Assembly (NCBI GenBank): GCA_019914995.1 | Contig: CM034134.1 | Location: forward strand, 7,510,463 to 7,574,462 | From: Acanthochlamys bracteata | Lineage: Eukaryota; Streptophyta; Magnoliopsida; Pandanales; Velloziaceae | Reading direction: 5' to 3' | DNA: 64,000 nucleotides | Part shown: positions 1-10,876 of the stretch, piece by piece | Position numbering within the stretch: position 1 is the stretch's first letter | Layout of the letters: each line of letters starts with the position of its first letter | Translations under genes and position numbers: made by a program | The notes under the pieces: model-generated | The model's input: the letters and a program-made list of their open reading frames with translations, nothing else | Database searches by the model: none | What the model was told of the DNA's origin: nothing

Positions 1-440
1 TACTTCTAGACAGAGTACTATCACGGATGTAACATTTTAAGAAACTGAACTAAAGAGAGGAGATTAGTGATGGAAATTTTGTATAGAAGTTTTCACAGGA
101 AATGACATAGGAACTTTAACAGACGTAGAACATCAAGAAGGAATGATTTGTACGTGCGAGCTAAAGGTATCTACAAGTAAGCATGTATTCAAGTTGTATG
201 TTGGTAAATATTTGTTCAAAGCAAGCGGAAAAGATGATATGCTCAACTTTTAGTGTCCTGCTTGGACTTGTTAGTGTTTATATTCACGTTCCTATTAAGT
301 TTGATCTGTTGATTGAATCATATAAATAGATTGTAAAAGATTTGTTTAGGCGAGGCAGCCCGCATTGTGGTTTTTGGTCTTTACAAGCCATCTCCCTCAT
401 TTGTAAGATGACCTTGACTGTATTTGTCACCTTTGTTTAG

Positions 441-886
441 GGATTAAACCTGAATCAACGTATCTAAAGCCCATGGATGAAAATTTAGGACTACGAGACT
501 TTGGAGGAGTCGAACAGAGTAGTGAACCAGAAAATTGTCCATTCTCATGGGCTAAATCACCAGAGAAGCTGCTCCAAGAAGATACCTACCTTGCACTTGC
601 GACTTCATTCGTGTTGATGAGATTGCTGTATTTCCTTCTTCCAATGCTTCATGTGTCTATCAGGCAGGCTTGGAGAAGGCATGTCCGTTACCCAAGCTTG
701 ATGGCTTTGTGGGAACGATCTGGAGCATACTTTGAGCAAACCAAGCAAGGCATATGGCAACTAATTCCATGCAAAAGACATAATTTGCAGGAAGGAGCAT
801 TGAACGCTAGGGCATGGGCTTCCAAGTCTTTGGCATCAGTTTCACTTGGTGAACCGAGTTCTGGAAGAACAAATCCGCTTAGTTAA
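441..886 (+). CDS. C-terminal exon of an unrecognised membrane protein (partial)
   Basis: An open frame runs from a 3' splice site (TTTGTTTAG ending at 440) to the stop at 886. The first complete codon of the exon is ATT at 443, so the intron is not in phase 0. The ATG at 473 is probably internal, because the frame is open upstream to the acceptor. The product is about 148 residues. It has an acidic, polar start, then a hydrophobic stretch (TYLALATSFVLMRLLYFLL) that looks like one membrane span, followed by a basic segment (RQAWRRHVR) suggesting a cytosolic side, and a Ser-rich tail. I do not recognise the family. Upstream exons are mostly outside the window; an open stretch at about 86-249 could belong to the same gene but its phase does not join directly. 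A small frame at 924-1112 is probably 3'UTR. Confidence 0.5.
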
Positions 887-1486
887 AACAAGATAACTGA
901 TCTTTGTAACTTTTTTATCATTTTTGTACAGTATGGAGAGGTTGTATGTAGGGAAAAAATGCCAATACATTCTGTTCTTGCCCCAATTGTCACGGTGTCA
1001 TCAGATATTTCTTGATGTAAACTTTCTTGAAGGGCAAAGCAAGAGACCTTTTAATGTTCAATGTTTTATGCTGCATTTGGGAATGCTTTTAAAAAATATT
1101 GTTTTTAAATAAAAGATATTTTTATTTTATTTGATAAATAATTTTTATTATTTTGACTTCAAAAATAATAATATAATTTTATTACATAAATTTTTATAAT
1201 TTTATAAAATTTATTTATAAAAATTTATTAAAAAATATGAACTGAAAAAGTTCAAAAATAATTTTTTAGACGCAATTTTATATGGCCCCTAATAAAGTTT
1301 TGGATGTAAAATTCTGTTCTTCAAGCTCTTTGCATACGTTCAGAATTTTCATTGGCAGATGATTTGAATGTAAGATTGCAAAATGAAGACCAAAACATTG
1401 TTTCAATAACTAGCAGGAATTCAAACTTACGGTTCTGTTCCAAAATGAACAGCACCAACTATGAAGTTACTGCTGGGCAACTATGG

Positions 1487-1754
1487 GTCGTTTGTGATTG
1501 CTTATGAAATAAAATTTTTATAAAATGAAAAGTATTTTTATTTTTTTTAAAAAACGAGCTATATTTTTTTTACTTTAAAAAAAATAATAAAAATATGCAA
1601 TAAAAAGATCTCACTTCGTAGAAATTTTCTACATTTTCTAAATTTTTAAATAAATTTTTTATATACTTATAAAATATATATTAAAAAATGTAAAATAAAA
1701 AAAAATTAAGAAAAGCTGACAAACAGCTTTTGAAACGGAGAACCAAACAGCGCC
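1487..1754. repeat. Family A AT-rich MITE-like element, copy 1
   Basis: Begins GTCGTTTGTGATTGCTTAT and ends ...AACCAAACAGCGCC. The reverse complement of the end (GCTGTTTGG...) imperfectly matches the start, giving a TIR-like [G]CGTTTG/CAAACG[C] pair. The interior is almost pure A/T. No target duplication is clear. The same layout recurs about eleven times in the window. Confidence 0.5.
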
Positions 1755-1773
1755 ATATGTACACTAAATGACT

Positions 1774-1995
1774 GCGTTTGGGATTGCCGTAATTTTTAAT
1801 TTTTTTATTTCATATTTTTAATATATATTTAATAAATATATAAAAATTTATTTAAAAAATATAAAAAAAATTTACATAATAAAAGTTTTTTATATATTTT
1901 TATTTTTTAAAGATTAAAAAAATAAAATTCATTTAAAAAAAAATAAAATACTTTCATTTTATAAAATTTCAATTTCATATTACTTCAAAACGTAC
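1774..1995. repeat. Family A AT-rich MITE-like element, copy 2
   Basis: Begins GCGTTTGGGATTGC and ends TTCAAAACGTAC, again an imperfect CGTTTG-type inverted terminus around an A/T-only body of about 200 bp. It lies only 20 bp from copy 1. Confidence 0.5.
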
Positions 1996-2272
1996 TTTGA
2001 AAATTGTTACGAAATACAGTTTCCTAATGGATTGTTCTTCTGACAAAGCAGAAAGCATTTGGCCAGATTTGAAGGAAAAGTTACCCATATCCATAAAACA
2101 TTAAATTGTCTAGAGCTCACTTTACTGGGTGACAGCAACTAGGAAAATTGAATTGCATGTTTGAGCAATGAGTAAAGTTAAACGGAAGGGTAAGATCAAG
2201 TAAAATTTAATATTTTACAAGTTGCTCAACGATTTGTAGACTAAGAGCAGTAAGCTAATGAGATATGTGAGA

Positions 2273-2500
2273 GTGCTAAACTTTTTAAAATAAAAATAAT
2301 TTTATTTTTTTAAAAAAATAAGTTCTGTTTTTTATTTTTAAAAAATAATGAAATTATATAATAAAAAATTTTACTATGTAGAAAGTATTTATATTTTTTA
2401 AATTTTTAAATAAAAATTTTTAAATATTTATAAAATATATATTAAAAATATAAACTAAAAATTTAAAATAGAGTATTTGGAAAACGCATCAGACGCCCCA
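2273..2500. repeat. Family A AT-rich MITE-like element, copy 3
   Basis: A/T-rich body between GTGCTAAACTTTTTAAAA and an end reading GGAAAACGCATCAGACGCCCC. The interior closely resembles the other family A copies; the termini are more diverged. Confidence 0.4.
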
Positions 2501-2744
2501 GACTAGTTTAGAATTGATTTAAGAAGACCAAGTGCTTGACTTTTGTATTGTATAAGTAGTTGAAAGTATTTTTATTTATTTAATCTGGGAGTTGGATGGA
2601 TTGTTGTAGAAATTGCTTGCAGGATTCATAGAACTAGTGGATGTAGCATGCATGACTCAGAGGTTTGGCCCAGTCAGAATCTGGCCAAAATGTAAAACTG
2701 GTTTTTTCAGTATTATAAGGCACTTTCTTTCGCTGGTTGCGTGT

Positions 2745-3040
2745 GTCGAACGTTCCGTAATTTTACTTTTTTTCACCATATTTTGAGTTTTAAATAATTT
2801 ATATTTTTTGCACAAAATATTTAAAATTTTACTTTTACATGCGAAACTGCAGTTTTAATTTTTTTATTTATATACTTTTCAATATAATTATATTTTTTAA
2901 TTTTTAATATATTTTAAAAAACTATTGAAACACAAACACTGAGCTCTACTTTTACTTTATTTTAAAAAAACTTTATTTTTTATTTTTTACTTTCACAAAA
3001 TTCAGTTAAAAGTATTTAAAATACGTAAATAAATATTATG
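2745..3040. repeat. Family B AT-rich repeat, copy 1
   Basis: Begins GTTCCGTAATTTTACTTTTT. It shares an ordered set of blocks with two other places, about 9450-9725 and 30710-31004: GCGAAACT.CAGTTT, CTATTGAAACACAAA.ACTGA and the final TATTTAAAATACG. Length, A/T content and isolation suggest a non-autonomous DNA transposon. Confidence 0.45.
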
Positions 3041-3501
3041 AAAGTAAAAAAAAAAGAATTTTATATTTTAATAAATTAAAAATAGAGTGGCCAGTCAGAA
3101 TTTTTTTTTAAAATAGAGTTTACTTTTATATTTTAATTATTTTTTATAAGTTGAGTGAAATTAGTTTTTATATTTTAATTCTATTTGAAGTATGTATACT
3201 GATATTGAGTGAAATTCTAAGTTCTTTGTAACACATTTAAACTACATGAACTGTAATTTGTAATCATTTTACGCCCTAAAACTTACTTCAATCTACACAA
3301 AAGTATTCAAAGAATACAAAAAGGTTAAACTCAATTTTAAATATAAAATTTACGGTAGCTTATTTTTTCAGAAATTAATTTTCAAAATAACTCACTTTTT
3401 TCTAAGAAAAACACAGCCAAAATGGTGGAGCCAGATTTCAAAGACCTGCTCCTACTGCTGCTGCCATGATGCTCTCTAGTATCCTCACCGTCCGTGCCTT
3501 C

Positions 3502-4074
3502 TCATTGCTGCTCCAGATCAGAGAGAATCAGCACGGTCGCCTCCGCCGCCATCTTCTCCTTTTCTACCATTCTTCTCACTCCTTTCTTCTCCAACACCGC
3601 CGCAAACCAACTGCTACTACTACAACGATCGTTATCAACGGTCAAGATCGAATCTTGCAACCGTCGGACGGTGCGGTCGAGATCGGTAGACAAAAGTATA
3701 ACAGTCAAGTTCGTTAACACCGCTGACGTTCTCGGTAATCAACCATTCAGCTAACACTGAACAATCGCGTACTTCCTTGAAGGAGCCGGCACGTTCTCGA
3801 AGGCGGCGAGCACGTTAGACAACACATGCGGGCGAAGAAGGTTGTCGTTGTTATTTTGTGTCAGGTCGGGCACGTGAGGAGAGGGGGAGCGGAGGAGGAA
3901 GGAGAGGGCGGTGAAGGCGAAGAAGAGAAGGAAGCGCAGAAGATAACGGAGGAGAGAGAGAGAGAATTTTTGGTGTGGGGCCCGGTGAGAAGTGTTCTTG
4001 TGGTCCCACGTGAAGGAGAAAGATGGTGACTTGGTAACGCTTAGTTTGCATTCAAAAATATCACCGAAATCCAA
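3502..4074 (-). pseudogene. Decayed single-exon gene with N-terminal membrane anchor, family unknown
   Basis: A GC-richer island in AT-rich DNA. On the minus strand a frame opens with ATG at 4074 and runs 107 codons, with a hydrophobic anchor (RYLLRFLLFFAFTALSFLL) and then LRPHVLSNVLAAFENVPAP. At its stop the protein-like sequence continues in a neighbouring frame (LAEWLITENVSGVNEL) and then returns to another (TVRRLQDSILTV ... MAAEATVLILSDLEQQ, ending at 3502). Two frame changes within about 120 bp, with sensible protein on both sides, indicate a host gene that decayed by small indels. The order of anchor then helical soluble part is seen; the family is not recognised. Long plus-strand frames over the same DNA look like shadows. 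Confidence 0.4.
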
Positions 4075-4245
4075 TAAAGACTTGTTCCTTCAAAATAAAT
4101 GTTCGATGAAAGAACTTTGTTTGTGAGAAACTGAGAAAAGCAACTTGCTTAATTTAGATGGAATTGGAATACTACATATTATTTTGGGAAATCAGTGATA
4201 CGCACTTTTGCGAATGCAGTAAAGTATATAGACATAATAAGCTTG

Positions 4246-7200
4246 TTATATATTCTCTCCGCATAGCAAGGGCCGATTTGAAGCAAACTTCTTGAAGCTC
4301 ACATCGAATGCTTTTCCAAAAGACTTCCACCTTGTTACCTGACAAAATCAACAAAAAAACTCAATTTTATCACATGCATCGACCATCTATCTTTACTTTG
4401 GTACGTATTGTATTATCTCAATCTCTTCCTTATATGGATACCACCCACTTTCCATTTTACAGGTAAATCGATAACGCTAAGATTTCATGTGTTATGAGAG
4501 GAGAAGAGAAGATATCAAGTCATGTTAAGATATCATCCAATTTTAACAGATTCTTGATGGCAGAACAGATCTTACCTTCTGCTTTAAATTTCCTTTATCT
4601 GTAGGATCAAGAAGAAAGGCCTTTATATGTCTGCAAAGCTCTTTTGCTTTCTCAAGGTTGACAGCGTGCCCTGCATTTTGTATGACTACCAGTTGAGAGT
4701 TCTCACCTAAATGCCTGGAGAGATTCACAAAGTTTCAGGGAAAAAAAGAAAAGGAGAAAAACACAGTTTTTCAAGAAAAGGTACAACCAATATCTTCAGC
4801 ATGATGTACCTCTTCAATCTGTGCCCCAATTCTAAAGGGAATATTTGATCCTGCTCTCCCCATATTATCAAGGTTGGCTGCACAAAAAGGAATGTTATGG
4901 AATGAGGCTGGAAATCAAACACTTCACAAGAAAAAGAAAAACATAGAAATTGGGTGCAGGCTATAGTTGGTATCACATTGATTTTAGTCGTGTCCACTTT
5001 GAGACATTACTTGTGTAAGGATTGGATAATTACGCTTGGTTAAGAAGCATATGACCAACAAAGAGCAGCTTGGATTACCTGTGTAAGCTTTGGAAGATTT
5101 GCAAGCTTTCTATCCTTGATCAAATCATTAATCAACTCTGTCTTCTCTTCCAACCATTGGGTACACATAACCTGGAATTGACAAAAATATAAAACCATTA
5201 TTAGCTCCATTTTTAACTCGAACATATAAAAGCTTGTCTATCTACAATGGAGCCCGCCATTTTCCCTATTGACAGGCACGCATATGCAGATGAGCAACAA
5301 GCAGAAGTTCAGATATATTAGAAATGGAACAAGGCAGTGTCATTACAATGATGACGAAAACTTCAATCTAACAAAGAATTTACATCTCTTTTGATCTCTA
5401 TCAGATAGGATTTACTGCTTGAGCCATCCCATGTGATCAAATCTCCCATCACTAAAACAAATTCAGATGCTCTTCATTATTATCCAGACCCAATGACAGA
5501 CAAAGGACCCAATTCCCCATTAGATTTGACTTACATTGGGGATACCAAGTTTTCCCCTGAAAAGAACATGGGTTTCTTCTAGCTAAGGCAAGGTTTTATT
5601 AGTCTAGGTAATAACTTAACTGCAGACACAATAGTTGTTAGTGCTCAGTCACTTGATCGGACCTAGTATTCCTTTGCATCCCATACAATTCATTATTAGA
5701 GCCTTGTCAGCAGTCTTGTTCTTCAAATCTCTATTACAATTGAGCAAGTTGCACTTCTAAATTCCAGTGCAATTCAGAGTTCACATCATACATGCTAGGT
5801 GTGGGCAAACAATCCAATCAAGTGCACATGTATTCACCAATCCAAGCTTTCATCGGCAAATGCCCTCAATTACCAAATGCGATTATCTGCTGCCTTTGTA
5901 ATCTAGTGACAGCTTCTTACTTAGATTTTCCTTTAGATTATATTAAATAATTCATATGGTCTTCCCAATTTACACAACTTTTTTTGCACTCCAAGCCACA
6001 CAATTCAGAGATTTATCATCAAACATCTAACGAATTATTCAACAATTCACATAACTCAAATTAACTTTGTCTCATTGGGCCTACCTATCCAAACCAAGTC
6101 ATTATGCTACAAGGCCTTTAACCATAATGCCAATACAAATGTGGCAGATGGACTCCATATCAATCAAGGTAAACCCACATTCTAACAATATTACATTCAA
6201 CTAAGATCCCAACCTCATATCAACTGCACCCGACCTTGCTCAAGTTCTCCCTTTTGGACAATAAAAGTTTGCCATTTTACCTGTTAAGGTAACAAAAAGC
6301 TGAAGCCCCAGTCAATAACAGATGCAAACAAGAAATTATGACTGATCCATTCCCTACTTGTTAAATTACTGAAATGTCCTTATCATGGCTCTAAATCCAT
6401 GGAAAAGAGAAAAACAGAAATAGAAACATCATAACCTTAGTTGCCCAACCAATAAACATTTAGATTCACCAATCCAATGTTATATCAGGCTAAAACCAAT
6501 AGAATAGATACCATCTCTCCATATGTATTCTAATTCTTAATACTGATCTTATTGTGTTTGTTATTCAACCACAGATATATACATGCAATCACAAATTATC
6601 AGAGGTCAAGCTAAAACGATAGTTCTCAAAGAAACAAGCTAAAACGACAGATCACGACAAATCAAGAAAGTACGGAAAGTACGACAACACCAATTCTCAG
6701 TAACATGCAAATACAACCCTTTCTCATAAACACTAACTAATCCAAAAGCACTGCACCAGAATATGCTATCAGAGTCATACAAAAAAAAATGACTAACCAC
6801 GAAAACAGCTGCCCGAGGCGGCGAATTAGATTGAATACAATGCAAAAGAAAACATAAAATTTGTAAAATTTTGTATCACACTTCAAAGTTTACTGCATCT
6901 ACTCCATCCAATTGAAGAATGGCAACTTCTATATTTTGAGCTTAAAACAACGCTTATTCGATCACCATGTCAAAACTGACTTCGTACCTGGATGTAATCA
7001 GCCAGGAAACAGTCTGGCACAGTGGGCGGAGGCCTGACAAATGACAGCCCCACCAGCTGCCTGAGCTTGACCGGCGTCTGCGGCAATAGAATCTCTGCAG
7101 CCTCACTGACATCCCTCACCACAAAAAGCCCTTTTTCCAAATCCTCCTTATCTAAACAAACCCCTGCACAGCACATCACAACCCTCTCAACAAACTCGGG

Positions 7201-8216
7201 ATACTTTGCAGCAATCTCATACCCAACAAACCCTCCGTAGCTAACTCCAACCAAACCGCGAAATTTTGTTACCCCAAGTTTGGAAAGAGCAGAGACAACA
7301 CAATCTGCCTGGAAACACAATAAAACTGTCTAAGTTAAGAAGTCACTCATTCCGCTCCATAACCCATCATACTAGAAGATCTAAAAAAGAGAATTTCAGG
7401 AAAAATTAGGTTAATTCAAAAAGTGTTCTACTAATACCCCCAACACAACATGTTGTTGCTAAGTTGAGTTTTTAAAAGAAACATAATTGGTACATGAATA
7501 ATACATTACTCCACAAATCATTCATAATAATTCAAACAATCATAAAAACCGAAAATTGTTAAAAATTCTTCTACTTCTTCCCGAAAATTCACATAATTAT
7601 TCATTTAGTGGAGGAAAAAAAAAAACATACAAATCCTGTAAAATCTTTCATAAAAAGTGTTCCTTTTTACAAGAAGAATGGCACAATAGTTCATTACATG
7701 GAGAACAAATACACTTAAAAATCGGCAAAAACTCAAAATTATTCATACAAATCACTCCTTTTGCATAAAAAATCACAAAAAGCATTCATTTTAAAGCTTT
7801 AACAAACGTTAAAGCAACAATCTGCATTATCTCATATATGGATTTCATGAACGAAAAAGAAAACAAGATTGTGCCTGGAATGAAGCGGAACGAAGACGTG
7901 AAGACGAATGCGATTGTCCGAAGAAGAGCAGATCAGGAACATAAACATCAAAGCCAGCACGAAGAAGGGGCCTGAGATGGGGAGTCCACTGCCACGTGGC
8001 AGATGCACCAAAGCCGTGGATGAGCAACAGTTTAGGTCGGGAAGGATTGGGATTCCGTGGAGCCCACACGTGGACCTGTGTCGGCTCACTGAGATCGCCG
8101 CTGCCGGTGGAGGAAGAGGAAGGAAGTGTTGTTAAGTGGGGGCGGAGTCCGGCAACACGGAAAGAGAGAGAGAAGAAGTGGTCTCTTGCTCTACTGAAGC
8201 TCAGGCAACTCGACAT
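4246..8216 (-). CDS. Alpha/beta-hydrolase fold protein, six exons, ~351 aa
   Basis: Exons, in transcript order: 8216-7875, 7308-6988, 5171-5079, 4877-4810, 4714-4576 and 4338-4246 (stop TAA). All phases join and give 351 residues. Seen: oxyanion motif LLIHGFGASATWQW with HG at 67-68, nucleophile elbow GVSYGG (Ser137), acid in WGEQDQIFP (Asp262) and histidine in NAGHAVN (His291), so the Ser-Asp-His triad is complete. This order and the PDLLFFGQS segment match the plant epoxide-hydrolase-like/esterase subgroup of soluble hydrolases; the substrate cannot be read from sequence. The first 25 residues are Ser/Arg/Phe-rich and might be a transit peptide. Intron 1 uses a GC donor (CAG|GCACAA) with a normal AG acceptor; the other introns are GT-AG. 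Intron 2 is 1.8 kb. The fold assignment is firm; the last small exon is the least certain. Confidence 0.88.
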
Positions 8217-8757
8217 TGTTGCCGTTCTTCTCTGATAATTCTTCTTCTTCTCCCTATCTGATTCTTCTCTGATTCCTTAAACTGAAAACCGAGAAAGGGA
8301 ACCTTTTTTATTCACTTCTTGTTTGATTCTTCTTTTATACCCCAAAAAAAAAAAAAAAAAAGAAAAGAACTAATTGTTTATTCTTCTTAACTGATTCTTG
8401 CTGTTGATCTTCTTCCTCTTGTTTTTGTCGTCTGATTCTTTTCTTGGAATGAAATTTCTTTTCTGAAAATAGAGAAAAAGAAGGATGATGTCCCAGACAA
8501 TTTGGGGTGGAGAAAAACAGAAGTATCTTGTTGTTGCCGGTTAATGGTTCCCATCTTTCTTTCGCAAAAATAGTCCACCATACATTCTATTAGCCAAAGA
8601 TCAGGACCTACAAATTATTCCTTAAAAAAATTGGTCCCAGGTTGTGGACAAGAATCTGTGAATACGCCTATGAAAATAGTATATACTTGCCTTTTTCTTT
8701 TTGTTTCATTCGTAATTTGGTTTCTTCGTACAGAGATCCTTGCATTGCTGCACTTTT
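8217..8757. promoter_or_regulatory. Upstream region of the hydrolase gene
   Basis: DNA 5' of the minus-strand hydrolase start: CT/TTC-rich stretches near 8235-8460 and an A-run at about 8343-8361. Pyrimidine/purine asymmetry of this kind is common in plant leaders, but I cannot point to a defined TATA box or start site. Confidence 0.3.
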
Positions 8758-8960
8758 GGCTAAACTTTTTAAAAAATAATTTTTAAATTTTTAAATTTAT
8801 ATTTTTTAATATATTTTTTATAAGTATCTAAAAAAATTATTTAAAAAATATAAAAAATCTTATTTTTATTACTTATTATTATTTTTTTTCATTTTTTAAA
8901 ACAGATAAAAATATTTTTTATTTCAAAAAAATATTATTTGAAAAATACTTTCAAACGGCC
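8758..8960. repeat. Family A AT-rich MITE-like element, copy 4
   Basis: A/T body ending ACTTTCAAACGGCC and beginning GGCTAAACTTTTTAAAA. Placed in family A by body sequence and by the GGC...GCC ends. Confidence 0.45.
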
Positions 8961-9067
8961 TAAAAAATAGAAACAAAAATATCCTCCCGGAATTACAGTA
9001 CAGCGCATTTTATCAGTTGTTACTCTACTAAATTTGTTCCTAAGTTGCACTTGAGAATTACTAGAGG

Positions 9068-9265
9068 AGATGTTTGAATTTGAGATTGCTTACCAAAAAA
9101 TAAGAAATAAATAAATAAATTTTTTAAGAAAAAAATTAATTTAAATATATATTTATTTAATTTATAATGTATAATTTATTTATTATTTATTTCAAAATAT
9201 TATAGAATTTTTTTAAATAAAAAATTGAAAAAAATAAATTAGGAAAAATTATGCCAAACATCCCC
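9068..9265. repeat. Family A AT-rich MITE-like element, copy 5
   Basis: Begins GATGTTTGAATTTGAGATTGC and ends TTATGCCAAACATCCCC. The inverted GATGTTTG/CAAACATC pair is clear. The body is A/T-rich. Confidence 0.55.
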
Positions 9266-9449
9266 TATGACTTGGACTTGATGCAATTGGTTCAGACTAT
9301 ATGGCATGGCATACTTTCGGTATTTAATCCAAAAAACTGTCGTTGCTGTTAGTGGAGAAGTCTACGTCGACAAATAGATGGCGATGCTTCGCTAAGACTC
9401 TATTATTAAAAATAAAGGCAGAGTAAAAAAGGCTGGCGCATTAAGAAAA

Positions 9450-9725
9450 TGTCCGTAATTTTACTTTTTTTCGTCAGATCCGAATAATTTTTATGTTTCA
9501 ATTACACAAAAACTCAAAACTCCACTTTTATATGCGGAACTTCAGTTTCAAGTTTTTTATTTACACACTTTTTAATACAATTATATCTTTCAATTTTCAA
9601 CACACTTTAAAATCTATTGAAACACAAATACTGAACTCCACTTCTACTTTATTTTTCAAGAAACTCTACTTTCTACTTTTTACTTTTACGAAACTCAGTT
9701 ACGGATATTTGAAATACGCTCTAAA
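9450..9725. repeat. Family B AT-rich repeat, copy 2
   Basis: Begins GTCCGTAATTTTACTTTTTT and ends GATATTTGAAATACGC. It shares the ordered internal blocks of the copy at 2745-3040, with less A/T drift. Confidence 0.5.
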
Positions 9726-9874
9726 GTAGATGATTTTTCTCAACACTCCTTTAAGTCGAGGACGGTATTTGTGATCACAAAAAACTAACAAATCAAGTGT
9801 TTTGCTAGAGTCATGAAGAGAATAAATAAGCTTCTAGATATCTAGACTATCACAACAAGCAGTAAGAATAACAA

Positions 9875-10391
9875 ATTTTGATCCGACCGAAAATTCGATC
9901 CGAAAAAATCAGATTCGAATTAGGTCTTAGTCAGATTTAGATCAATTTCGAGTCGATCTGAAATTGATCCGAAATTATTAAACGGGTTCGGATCGGATTC
10001 GAATTGATCCAAAATTGATCCGTTTAATCTGTTTAACTATTTATATAATAATAGTATAAAATTTGCATATATATTTTTTAATTTATTCTAATTTAACTAA
10101 TTTTTACTAATTAATAAATTTTATCAAAATTAATATTTTTCTTTTTAGATATGTCATAATTAATATTTTTATATATTATTGCTAAAAATTAATATTTATA
10201 AATTTATTTTAATAATTTTAATTATTAAATGGATCAATCCAAATTTGATTCGGTTATTAAAAATGTTAGATTAGGGTTGACACTTTGGACTCATATAAAT
10301 AAATAGGTCGAGTTATGATTGAACAATTTTAATCCGATTATTATATGGATCGACCCGAAATCGATCCATATATCCGAATTGCCACCCCTAT
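9875..10391. repeat. Family C repeat (GATCCGACC / GGGGTGGCAAT type)
   Basis: Dense in GATCCG, GGTTCGGATC and CGACCCGAAATCGATCC motifs at both ends, with an A/T middle. It ends CCGAATTGCCACCCCTA, i.e. TAGGGGTGGCAATTCGG read inwards. Relatives lie at 23040-23190 and 52970-53822. The GGGGTGGCAAT terminus is typical of non-autonomous plant DNA transposons; the superfamily is not established here. Confidence 0.5.
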
Positions 10392-10876
10392 TTTTAAGAG
10401 GAAATAAACGAAAATTCACAAGACTCATTTAACTTACCCCGATGATTGCTGATCAAATTCTAAGCTGCCCTCCTATTGGTAATTTGGTATTGGCAACATT
10501 ATAGAAGCTACTTTCCAGATTCTTCATACTAAACTGCAGTCTGCAAATAAAGAGTATATTTTAACAAAAGAGCTTGTCAACTAGAAACTAAAATTTTGAG
10601 AACCTATACGAACTGGACATTTGCATATATGTACACAGCAATAAATTAGTATTCTGCTTTATGCGACAATACCCACTGCCAGATGGTAAAGTGGTAGATG
10701 AGAAGATGTGAAACAACAAGCTAGTATTCTTAGGACTTTGATGCAAAATGACCTAAAATTGCCAGTTGTTTTCATAACCATCATCCTCTCTTGCGGATGC
10801 AATGAGAAACTATCAATTTTGCATAAGAGGGTGGAACATTGCAAGTATTAAAGCATCAAGAACATGTACAGCAGAA

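Larger units (their letters stand above)
887..3430. other. AT-rich intergenic block with MITE-like repeats
   Basis: No convincing coding potential. It is almost entirely A/T-rich DNA holding four MITE-like copies (listed separately) and spacers at about 1995-2270 and 2500-2745. I see nothing else of note. Confidence 0.6.

Noticed and set aside
924-1112. 62-codon frame after the first gene
   Set aside because: No domain or splice signal; it lies in probable 3'UTR and drifts into A/T-rich DNA.
3466-3754. Plus-strand frames over the GC-richer island
   Set aside because: They are antisense to the more protein-like minus-strand pseudogene and show no family features.
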